NCBI RefSeq assembly: GCF_900101595.1
Contig: NZ_FMYY01000002.1
Span: 496,001-560,000 of the forward strand
Reading direction: 5' to 3'
DNA from: Paenibacillus sp. cl123
Lineage (GTDB): Bacteria; Bacillota; Bacilli; Paenibacillales; NBRC-103111
DNA: 64,000 nucleotides
Below the pieces are notes generated by a model, which was not told where the DNA came from, did no database searches, and saw only the letters and a list, made by a program, of their open reading frames with translations. The stretch's first letter is position 1; every line of letters starts with the position of its first letter. The position numbers and the translations under genes were made by a program. Positions 1-7,141 of this stretch are shown here, piece after piece.

Positions 1-2
1 GC

Positions 3-239
3 TCGACAGGCGCGGTCATGATCCCGCTGCTGACGACCTTTTTGGCGTTATGGTGTTTTCGAATCCCGTTTGCCTATTACCTGGGAAAGACGTTCGGCCT
101 GAATGCTGTCTGGTGGAGCTTCCCGATAGGCTTTGTATGCGCGCTGCTGTTGTCCGCATCCTATTACTTCTGGGGCAGCTGGAGAAAGAGCAGCATGAAG
201 ATCGATCCCCCTGGGGGTGAAGCGGTTTCCGTTTCTTAG
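3..239 (+). CDS. MATE-type multidrug exporter, C-terminal fragment (5' end outside window)
   Basis: The reading frame is open from the left edge and ends at the TAG at 237-239, so only the last 78 or so residues are present. They hold two hydrophobic segments separated by the short loop KTFGLNAVWW, then a basic and polar tail. A bend with GLxAVW followed by a last membrane helix and a charged tail is typical of the end of MATE family Na+ or H+ drug antiporters. The family assignment rests on this short stretch alone, so another polytopic carrier remains possible. The gene is convergent with the uridine kinase gene and shares the hairpin at 260-282 as terminator. Confidence 0.6.
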   Translation, partial: STGAVMIPLLTTFLALWCFRIPFAYYLGKTFGLNAVWWSFPIGFVCALLLSASYYFWGSWRKSSMKIDPPGGEAVSVS

Positions 240-259
240 CGAGGAAGGGCGAAAAATAA

Positions 260-282
260 ACGACATGAATGATTCATGTCGT
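260..282. terminator. bidirectional intrinsic terminator
   Basis: A perfect 10-bp stem, ACGACATGAA at 260-269 and TTCATGTCGT at 273-282, encloses a 3-base loop. An A-rich flank on the left and T-rich flanks on both strands let it serve the two convergent genes. The stop codon of the uridine kinase gene (274-276) lies inside the hairpin. Confidence 0.75.
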
Positions 283-888
283 TAAATACTTTTCGGTCAA
301 GATGGAAAGCAGTTGAATGCCGACTTCGTTCTGCCCGCCTTCGGGTATAATGATGTCGGCATATTTTTTGGACGGCTCGATGAACGCTTCATGCATGGGT
401 TTCACCGTGTTCAGATACTGGTCATGGATCGACTGGATCGATCTGCCGCGTTCATGGATATCGCGAAGCACCCGGCGGAGGATGCGAACATCGGGGTCCG
501 TATCGACAAAAACCTTGATATCGAGTATCGTGCGCAGCTGCTCGTCCGACAGCACATGCAGTCCCTCGATGATGACGATCTTATTGGGCTTCAGCTCCAC
601 CGTGTCGGAGGCCGAGCGGGCGTGCTGCGAGAAGTCGTATACCGGAGCCTGTACGACCTGCAACTGCTTGAGCTGCTGCAGGTGGGCATACAGCAGGTCG
701 TTGTCGAAGGCGAGCGGATGGTCATAATTGATGCTCTCCCGCTCGCTGAATGGCAGATGCGGGTTGTCCTTATAGTAATTATCCTGGGAGATAAAAGTAA
801 CTTTGTTTTTCCCCAGACGGTCGATGACCGAGCGGGCGACAGTCGTCTTGCCTGAACCTGTGCCTCCGGCGATGCCGATAATTAACAT
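274..888 (-). CDS. udk: uridine kinase
   Basis: This is a 204-residue P-loop kinase of the usual length for the family. It phosphorylates uridine and cytidine to UMP and CMP with ATP or GTP in pyrimidine salvage, in the cytosol. The Walker A loop GGTGSGKTT lies at residues 8-16, followed by SQDNYYKD with the catalytic Asp, the nucleoside-binding segment INYDHPLAFD, IIEGLHVL and the lid RRVLRDIHERG. It stands alone, convergent with the MATE gene, and its stop sits in the shared terminator hairpin. The uracil permease at 10.3-11.6 kb is another salvage function but is not linked. All the motifs look intact. Confidence 0.95.
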   Translation of the reverse strand: MLIIGIAGGTGSGKTTVARSVIDRLGKNKVTFISQDNYYKDNPHLPFSERESINYDHPLAFDNDLLYAHLQQLKQLQVVQAPVYDFSQHARSASDTVELKPNKIVIIEGLHVLSDEQLRTILDIKVFVDTDPDVRILRRVLRDIHERGRSIQSIHDQYLNTVKPMHEAFIEPSKKYADIIIPEGGQNEVGIQLLSILTEKYLTT

Positions 889-1059
889 GATGGGTATTCC
901 TCCTGGCGCTGTCTTGTCGAAGGTTTATTGTACCATAATGCGTTTGCGAAAACGAGGTCCTGAGGCTGCGGGCAGCTGCACCTTTGCGCTTGCTTCACGG
1001 GACAAAAGGTGATTAACTGGTTTCAGGAAGGATGCTGTACAGACGGGAGTGCTTGCAAG

Positions 1060-1743
1060 TTGCGCGTGCTGGTGGTTGAAGACGACAAACGTTTGCTGGA
1101 TGCGATCGCATCTGTGCTGGAAGATGAGCAGTACCAGGTGGACTGCGCCGATAACGGGCGGGAAGGTTTGCTGCTCGCCGGACAAGGCGTTTACGATCTG
1201 TTGATTCTGGATATTATGCTGCCCGCCATGGACGGTATCTCGGTTATTCAGGAGCTGAGAAAGCGCGGGGTCCGGACGCCCTGTCTGTTTCTGACCGCCA
1301 AGGATTCCGTAGAATCGCGGGTGCGCGGATTGGATGCGGGAGCGGATGATTATCTGGTCAAGCCGTTCGCCATCGACGAGCTGCTAGCCCGGCTGCGTGC
1401 GCTGCATCGGAGGAAGGGACAGGAAGCGGAGCCCGTTCTGGCGTATGGGGGTCTCAGTTTGTCTGCGCAGGACTGCGAGGCTGTATGCGGAGACAAGACG
1501 ATCAAGCTGACGGCCAAGGAATATGATCTGCTTGCCTTTTTTATCCGGCATAAGGAACAGATTGTGAAGCGCGATCAAGTTTTCGCGCGGGTGTGGGGAA
1601 TGAACTCGGAGGCGAACGAGACGGCCGTCGATTTGTATGTGCATTATTTGCGGAAGAAGCTGAGCGCCTGTGGCTGTGAGCATTACATCCGGACCGTGAG
1701 AAGCGTCGGGTATATGCTTAAAGCGGAGAGCGTTCATGTTTAA
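1060..1743 (+). CDS. OmpR/PhoB-family response regulator
   Basis: A receiver domain (start LRVLVVEDD, phospho-acceptor Asp in LLILDIMLP, Lys in LVKPF) is followed by an OmpR-type winged helix (LTAKEYDLLAFF, then RTVRSVGYML). The frame is open further upstream, but the TTG at 1060 fits best: it follows GGGAG at 1045-1049 by 10 bases and begins directly at the receiver domain, giving 228 residues. The stop overlaps the start of the sensor kinase gene by 8 bases, so the two are translated together. Direct repeats at 3342-3380 in front of the downstream export operon are candidate binding sites. The function is inferred from the family and the context. Confidence 0.93.
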   Translation: MRVLVVEDDKRLLDAIASVLEDEQYQVDCADNGREGLLLAGQGVYDLLILDIMLPAMDGISVIQELRKRGVRTPCLFLTAKDSVESRVRGLDAGADDYLVKPFAIDELLARLRALHRRKGQEAEPVLAYGGLSLSAQDCEAVCGDKTIKLTAKEYDLLAFFIRHKEQIVKRDQVFARVWGMNSEANETAVDLYVHYLRKKLSACGCEHYIRTVRSVGYMLKAESVHV

Positions 1744-2983
1744 ACAGACGAGATACAGGCTCGCGCTGCTTTTTTCCCTTGTATTTTTCGTCCTGATCAA
1801 CGGGCTGGGGGCGACGCTCTACTTCTCGACGGAAAACCGGCTGTATTCCCAGACGGACCGCGTGCTTGAGAATGAGATGAACGGGTTGGAGGGATGGGTG
1901 AAACGGCAGATACGGCGCGAGTTTCCATTTCGGCCCATGCGGCTGATGACCGTGCTGCACTGGGATGCCGAAGGCAAGCTCGTTTTGCAGATCCCCCGCG
2001 AAAATGTCGATGATAAACTCCCGTCTCTGCTTAAGGAAGCGGGAGTGAACAGAGCTTTCGTCAACGTGACGGTGGAGGGCGCGGAATATCGTCTGCTGAC
2101 GCGAGACTTGGCTGAAGGACGGCTGCAGATCGCTTATAATCTGGAGCCGGAGCGCAACGTGCTGAACAATCTGCTGGTCATGATCGCCACGGGCAGCTTG
2201 GTCAGCATCTTGATCGCGCTGCTCACCGGTCTGTTCCTCGCGGCTCGGGCACTCATACCGATCCGCAAAGCCTGGGAGCAGCAGCAGCAGTTCGTCTCAG
2301 ATGCCTCGCATGAGCTGCGAACTCCGCTTTCGGTGCTGCAGATTCATCTGGAGCGGCTGTTCCGCCATCCGGAGCGGACCATCGAGCAGGAAAGCGAGAA
2401 GATCGCGGTCATGATCGACGAAACGCGCCGGATGAGCAAGATGGTCGGCGACCTGCTTACGCTGGCACGCTCGGATGCGAGTGGGGTCAAGCTTCACGAG
2501 TCGGCCATCGCGCTGCCGGAGCTCGTAGCGCGAGCTGCCGGCGATTTTGCAGAGTTGAGCCGGATGCGGGGGATCCGGCTGGAGACCTATGCGGACGAAG
2601 CCGTCACGATGGTCGGCGATTCCGGTTATTTGCATCAGCTGCTGGTCATTTTGCTGGATAACGCGCTGCGCTACACGCGGGAAGGGACGATAACCATCCG
2701 GACGGCTGCCGAAGGAAATTACGTGCTGCTGCGCATCGAAGATACGGGAATCGGGATCGGCAAGGATGATCTTCCGCGCATTTTCGACCGGTTCTACCGG
2801 GCCGACAAAGTCCGCGGCCGCGGCGACGGAGGAACGGGACTGGGATTGTCCATCGCCAAGTGGATTGTGGAAGCCCATCATGGAACGATCAGGGCCGAGA
2901 GCGAAGAGGGAGAAGGAACTGTTATTGAAGTGCGGCTGCCCATGGAAAGACATGCCAGGCCAGCGGCGTTTCGCCGAGAGTGA
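1736..2983 (+). CDS. membrane sensor histidine kinase
   Basis: The 415-residue protein has one N-terminal membrane helix, an extracellular stretch of about 120 residues, a second helix near residue 140-165 (VMIATGSLVSILIALL) and then the catalytic core. The phospho-acceptor His is in SDASHELRTPLS. The ATPase part has the N box LLVILLDNALRYT, the G1 box DTGIGI and the G2 box GGTGLGLSIAKWIV. A HAMP domain is not clear; the helix leads almost directly into the dimerisation domain. It forms an overlapping pair with the response regulator and lies 480 bases before a MacAB-like exporter, an arrangement seen for systems that sense cell-envelope stress or antimicrobial peptides. The signal cannot be told from the sequence. 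Confidence 0.93.
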   Translation: MFKQTRYRLALLFSLVFFVLINGLGATLYFSTENRLYSQTDRVLENEMNGLEGWVKRQIRREFPFRPMRLMTVLHWDAEGKLVLQIPRENVDDKLPSLLKEAGVNRAFVNVTVEGAEYRLLTRDLAEGRLQIAYNLEPERNVLNNLLVMIATGSLVSILIALLTGLFLAARALIPIRKAWEQQQQFVSDASHELRTPLSVLQIHLERLFRHPERTIEQESEKIAVMIDETRRMSKMVGDLLTLARSDASGVKLHESAIALPELVARAAGDFAELSRMRGIRLETYADEAVTMVGDSGYLHQLLVILLDNALRYTREGTITIRTAAEGNYVLLRIEDTGIGIGKDDLPRIFDRFYRADKVRGRGDGGTGLGLSIAKWIVEAHHGTIRAESEEGEGTVIEVRLPMERHARPAAFRRE

Positions 2984-3234
2984 CGACGGCGCTGCTTAAG
3001 CTACGGCTGCTGCTTGCCGCGGTGTGTGCGCAAATCACGGCGGTGACGCGTTGAAGTGGGTCAGAGGCCTGGGCTCGTTGGGAGTCCATGCTGGCCTGTC
3101 TGCGGTCTTCGAGGGCGGGAGACGGTATTTTGTGAAGCGGTATGCGTAGCAGCTCTAAGCCCGCCGGCGGTCCTGGAAGGAGCTGCCGAGCTGCTCGCGA
3201 AAGCCACTTCGGAACAAATATATCTTTACCGGGG
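2984..3234. other. gene-poor stretch with a dispersed repeat copy
   Basis: No convincing gene lies here. Short open frames exist but have no ribosome-binding site and no recognisable product. The stretch holds one copy of a sequence found again at 35533-35590 and ends at an intrinsic terminator. Confidence 0.5.
3135..3194 (+). repeat. dispersed repeat, copy 1
   Basis: The segment shares about 55 bases with 35533-35590: AAGCGG, ATGCGT, then CTCTAAGCC, one variable base, GCCGGCGGTC, one variable base and TGGA, and a final GCTGC. Both copies lie in gene-poor DNA. I recognise no repeat family. Confidence 0.55.
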
Positions 3235-3257
3235 AAGCTCCGATCAGGAGCTTTTTT
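3235..3257 (+). terminator. intrinsic terminator
   Basis: A 7-bp stem, AAGCTCC at 3235-3241 and GGAGCTT at 3247-3253, with loop GATCA is followed by six T (3252-3257). It probably ends the two-component transcript. Confidence 0.7.
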
Positions 3258-3341
3258 ATTATGCTGTAAACGTTTGAACCGACAAGAAAAACGTCCGCTG
3301 AAACGCGGCTGCTCAGCCGTGAAACACTCCAGCCAGGAACC

Positions 3342-3380
3342 TTTCTTACAGTTTCAGCAACCTTTCAGCTAATCTTAAGC
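3342..3380 (+). promoter_or_regulatory. candidate OmpR-type direct-repeat binding site
   Basis: The heptamers TTTCTTA (3342), TTTCAGC (3352), TTTCAGC (3363) and CTTAAGC (3374) follow one another at 10-11 base steps, one helix turn each, upstream of the export operon at 3467. OmpR-family regulators typically bind such direct repeats. The neighbouring response regulator is the obvious candidate; this is inference. Confidence 0.5.
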
Positions 3381-3466
3381 TTTTTCCAATGCAGTTTTAA
3401 TCTAGGTCTGATTTAATAGATACATAGTTCATTGAGATCAGTAGCATATCGGGAGGTTTGTGGCCT

Positions 3467-5179
3467 GTGAACAAGAAGAAGACGATCATTATAACGGTGG
3501 CTGCGCTGCTGGTGGCGGGGGCCGGGACTACGGTGTATGTCACCCAGGGGGCCGGCAAGCCGAGTACTGGAGCGGTCGTTCAGCAGCAGACGGCCAAAGT
3601 AACCCGCGGCAATCTGCAGTCAACCATCACAGGGACCTCGCAGCTCGCGGCGGAGCAGCTTCAGATGATTACGCCGCCCAAGGAAGGCATGATCAAGACG
3701 ATTAATCTGACGCGCAACCAAACTGTCAAGCAGGGGGATCTGCTTCTGGAGCTGACAGACACAAGCCTGGTGGAGAAGCTGGACAACGCTCAGATTTCGC
3801 TGGAGCAGTACAAAAAGGATCTGCAGGAGCTGCTGGAACAGCAAAGCTCGCTTCGGGTGAAGGCGCCAGCAGCAGGCAAGCTGATCCTCTCGGCGAATAT
3901 CAGCGAAGGCTCGGGCGTATCCAAAACGACGAAGATTGCGACCATTGCGGATACGAGGGCTCTGATCGTTACGCTTCCTTTCATCCAGGAGGAGGTCGCC
4001 CAGCTTGCGAAAGGGGATACGATTCAGTTGACGGTGGACGGATACCTGATTACCAAGACCGGCGTCGTGGAGTCGATCGCATCGGGCGGCAAAGCGGATG
4101 CCAAAGGCAACCGGCTGAGCGAAGTGAAGATTCGGATCGACAACGACGGCACGCTGGATGCGGAGCTGAGCGTGCAGGGCTCAGTCACCGTCAACGGCTT
4201 GAAGGTAGAGTCTACGTCATCGGCCAAGCTGCAATACCGGACGACTACGTCGGTGTTCGCCAATGTTTCGGGCACAATCGGCAAGCTCGACATAACGGAA
4301 AGCCGGAACGTGGGCGCCGGCGAAGCGATCGCCACGATCGTTAACGATACGCTGGACAAAGACATTACCACCAAGCGGCAGCAGATCGAGCAGCAGACCA
4401 AAACCATACAGGATCTGAACGATCAGCTCGCTAACCTGAAGGTGTATGCGCCGTTCGACGGCGTGTTCTCGACCGACTTTGCCGATACGAAGACGAACGT
4501 GCTGGCGTCTTACCGCGTCGGCTCCACGATCAAAAGCGACGTTAAACTGGGGGCCGTCGCCAGTCTCGACACGCTGCAGCTCGCCATCAGCGTCGATGAG
4601 CTGGACCTGCCGAAGGTAAAAGTCGGACAGAAGGCGCGGGTCCGAGTCGATGCCATCTCCGGCAAAGTTTATGAAGCTGAGGTCAAGCAGGTGTCAACGG
4701 TCGGGACGACCTCCAACGGGGTCAGTACATACAGCGTCATTCTCGGCATGAAGAGCAGCGAGGAGCTCAAGTACGGGATGACAGCCAGCGCGGATATTAT
4801 TGTGACCGACAAAAAAGGCGTGCTGCTGCTGCCTACCCAGGCCGTACAATCGCGCGGCGGACAAAGCGCAGTCATGATCAAGAAGGCGGATGGAACGACC
4901 GAACGCAAGCAGATCAAGGTAGGCGTAAACGACAGCACGAATGTGGAGATCGTCGAAGGGCTTGCCGAAGGCGACGAGGTTGTAGTCGGAGGCGCGACCC
5001 GCAGCAATAATCTGTCCGAGGAGCAGATTCAGCAGATGCGCAATCAATTCCAGCAAGGGGCCCGCGGCGCCGGAGGCGGCAATGCCGGCTTTGGTGGAGG
5101 CGGCGGATTCCCGGGCGGTGGCGGCGTTATGATATCTCCCGGCGGCGGTGGCGGAGGCGCTGGCGGCGGAATGAGATAA
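3467..5179 (+). CDS. HlyD/MacA-type membrane-fusion adaptor, tandem modules
   Basis: A membrane anchor (residues about 5-25) is followed by two successive adaptor modules. Each has biotinyl-lipoyl halves around a coiled coil and then a beta-barrel: the first with VKAPAAGKL, the second with VYAPFDGVF and LLLPTQAV. The C-terminus (about the last 45 residues) is almost pure Gly with Ala and Pro. A frame start at TTG 3458 is only one base from the GGGAGG at 3451-3456, whereas GTG 3467 lies 10 bases away, so 3467 is chosen. It precedes the ATPase and permease by short gaps and is the likely bridging part of a MacAB-like exporter. At about 570 residues it is longer than ordinary single-module adaptors. 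Confidence 0.88.
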   Translation: MNKKKTIIITVAALLVAGAGTTVYVTQGAGKPSTGAVVQQQTAKVTRGNLQSTITGTSQLAAEQLQMITPPKEGMIKTINLTRNQTVKQGDLLLELTDTSLVEKLDNAQISLEQYKKDLQELLEQQSSLRVKAPAAGKLILSANISEGSGVSKTTKIATIADTRALIVTLPFIQEEVAQLAKGDTIQLTVDGYLITKTGVVESIASGGKADAKGNRLSEVKIRIDNDGTLDAELSVQGSVTVNGLKVESTSSAKLQYRTTTSVFANVSGTIGKLDITESRNVGAGEAIATIVNDTLDKDITTKRQQIEQQTKTIQDLNDQLANLKVYAPFDGVFSTDFADTKTNVLASYRVGSTIKSDVKLGAVASLDTLQLAISVDELDLPKVKVGQKARVRVDAISGKVYEAEVKQVSTVGTTSNGVSTYSVILGMKSSEELKYGMTASADIIVTDKKGVLLLPTQAVQSRGGQSAVMIKKADGTTERKQIKVGVNDSTNVEIVEGLAEGDEVVVGGATRSNNLSEEQIQQMRNQFQQGARGAGGGNAGFGGGGGFPGGGGVMISPGGGGGGAGGGMR

Positions 5180-5201
5180 TAGGCCGGGGAGAGGTGATTT
5201 T

Positions 5202-5927
5202 ATGAGCTTGATCGAATTGAAAGATATCGTGAAGAAATTCAAACGCGGAACCGAAGACTTGACCATTTTGCGAAGCGTGTCGCTGGCGGTGGAGAAAGGC
5301 GATTTCATTGCCATCGTCGGCCCCAGCGGCTCCGGCAAATCGACCTTGATGAATACGATCGGGCTGCTCGACATGCCGACTTCCGGCTCATACATGCTCG
5401 ATGGCGTAGCGACGGAGAAGCTGAAGGACGATCAGCTGGCCGAGGTGCGCAATAAAAAGATCGGATTTATATTTCAGCAGTTCAATCTGCTTCCGCGACT
5501 GACTGCCATCGAAAATGTGGAGCTGCCCATGATCTATGCAGGCATCGCCAAGAAGGAGCGCAGGGAGCGCGGCATGAGCATGCTGGAGACGCTGGGCATG
5601 GGCGGGCGGTCCCATCACCGGCCGAGCGAGCTGTCCGGAGGGCAGCAGCAGCGAGTCGCCATCGCCAGAGCGCTGGCGATCGGTCCTGCTATTCTGCTGG
5701 CGGATGAACCGACCGGAGCGCTCGATTCTACGACAGGCCAGGAAGTGCTGGAGCTGATGATTGATCTGAATAAAGCGGGCAATACGATCGTACTGATCAC
5801 GCATGATCAGCATATTGCAGACAATGCCAAGCGGGTCGTAACGATCCGGGACGGAGAGATCGTCGGCGACAAGCGCAATGATCTGAAATCCGCGGCTGGC
5901 CGCCCGGCGACGGAGGTAAGCGTATGA
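5202..5927 (+). CDS. ABC transporter ATP-binding protein, MacB/LolD type
   Basis: The 241-residue ATPase has Walker A GPSGSGKST, a Q-loop in FIFQQFNLLPRLTA, the signature LSGGQQQRVAIARAL, Walker B ILLADEPTGALD and an H-loop ITHDQH. The NLLPRL and ALDSTTGQEVLELM elements are typical of ATPases that work with FtsX-fold (MacB-type) permeases and extrude peptides, lipoproteins or antibiotics by a mechanotransmission cycle. It starts 22 bases after the adaptor gene behind GGGGAGAGGTG, and its stop overlaps the permease start (ATGA), so it belongs to the same operon. Confidence 0.93.
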   Translation: MSLIELKDIVKKFKRGTEDLTILRSVSLAVEKGDFIAIVGPSGSGKSTLMNTIGLLDMPTSGSYMLDGVATEKLKDDQLAEVRNKKIGFIFQQFNLLPRLTAIENVELPMIYAGIAKKERRERGMSMLETLGMGGRSHHRPSELSGGQQQRVAIARALAIGPAILLADEPTGALDSTTGQEVLELMIDLNKAGNTIVLITHDQHIADNAKRVVTIRDGEIVGDKRNDLKSAAGRPATEVSV

Positions 5928-7099
5928 GGGCGGGCGAGCTTATAGCGATGGCGCTCAAGACGGTGACGGCCAGCTGGATGCGCACGCTGCTGACTATGCT
6001 GGGCGTTATCATCGGGGTGGCCTCCGTCGTTACGCTCGTCTCGATAGGACGGGGCACGACAGCGGCGATCGAAAAGCAATTCGAAAATCTGGGGACGAAC
6101 CTGATTACCGTCAATATTCTCGGTCAAGGACGCGCGAACAGCCTGGACTATGAGGAAGTGATGCAGTTCGAAGAGTTTCCCGAATTCAACTATTTGGCCC
6201 CGGCCGTAACCGGCGGGAATATGAACGTCAAGTATGACCGTACGCAGGATACATACAGCGTGCTCGGCACCAATGACCGGTATTTCTCGATTACGAAAAC
6301 GGAGCTTGCTTCGGGACGGCTCATGTCGGAATCGGATATCAGCTTCCGGACCAATGTGGCCGTGCTGGGCAGCACAGTGGCGACCGAGCTGTTCGAGTCG
6401 GCCAACCCTATAGACAAAATCATCAATATCAAGGGATATGAATTCAAGGTTATCGGCGTATTGAAAACGAAGGGCGCGACGATGGGGATGTCGGTCGACG
6501 AATCGATCATCGTTCCGATTACGACCGGACAGCGGCAGCTGGCGCTGGGCAACATCCGGACGACGTATATCGAAGCGAAAAGCAAGGAACAGATGGCGCT
6601 CGCCCAGACAACCTTCTCCAATTATTTGACGACCAAATACAAAAGCGCAAACGGCTTCCGCATCCTGAACCAGGACTCCCTGGTGGAGTCCCGCACGGCA
6701 GCGACCAGCTCGCTGACAAGCCAGCTCGTCAGCGTAGCCTGCATCTCTCTGCTGGTAGGCGGCATCGGGATTATGAACATTATGCTGGTTACCGTCACCG
6801 AACGGACGCGCGAGATCGGCATCCGTAAGTCGATCGGGGCCAAGCGGCGGAACATTTTGGCTCAATTTTTGGTGGAGGCAGTCGTCATAAGCGGTCTCGG
6901 AGGGCTGCTCGGGCTTATACTGGGCATCGGGATATCGCTGGCTTGGCCTTATCTGAATAAAAACCAACTGACCGTTATTTCATGGGATATCAGCTTCTAC
7001 GCATTCCTGTTCTCGGTGGCCGTGGGCATCATCTTCGGCCTGTATCCGGCGAACAAGGCGTCCAAGCTGCGGCCGATCGATGCTTTGCGCACCGACTGA
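5924..7099 (+). CDS. ABC transporter permease, MacB/FtsX type
   Basis: The 391-residue permease has an N-terminal membrane helix (TMLGVIIGVASVVTLVSIG), a large extracytoplasmic MacB-PCD domain of about 220 residues and a C-terminal FtsX domain with three helices. The signature GGIGIMNIMLVTVTERTREI and IGIRKSIGAKRRNI are both present, as is the terminal ANKASKLRPIDALR. The start overlaps the ATPase stop by four bases. With the adaptor and ATPase it forms a complete tripartite-like exporter for a monoderm, probably of a membrane-active compound or peptide; the substrate is unknown. Confidence 0.93.
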   Translation: MRAGELIAMALKTVTASWMRTLLTMLGVIIGVASVVTLVSIGRGTTAAIEKQFENLGTNLITVNILGQGRANSLDYEEVMQFEEFPEFNYLAPAVTGGNMNVKYDRTQDTYSVLGTNDRYFSITKTELASGRLMSESDISFRTNVAVLGSTVATELFESANPIDKIINIKGYEFKVIGVLKTKGATMGMSVDESIIVPITTGQRQLALGNIRTTYIEAKSKEQMALAQTTFSNYLTTKYKSANGFRILNQDSLVESRTAATSSLTSQLVSVACISLLVGGIGIMNIMLVTVTERTREIGIRKSIGAKRRNILAQFLVEAVVISGLGGLLGLILGIGISLAWPYLNKNQLTVISWDISFYAFLFSVAVGIIFGLYPANKASKLRPIDALRTD

Positions 7100-7141
7100 C
7101 GAACAAGCATTCTCGCATAGCGAATCAAGGAGGTAACGACA

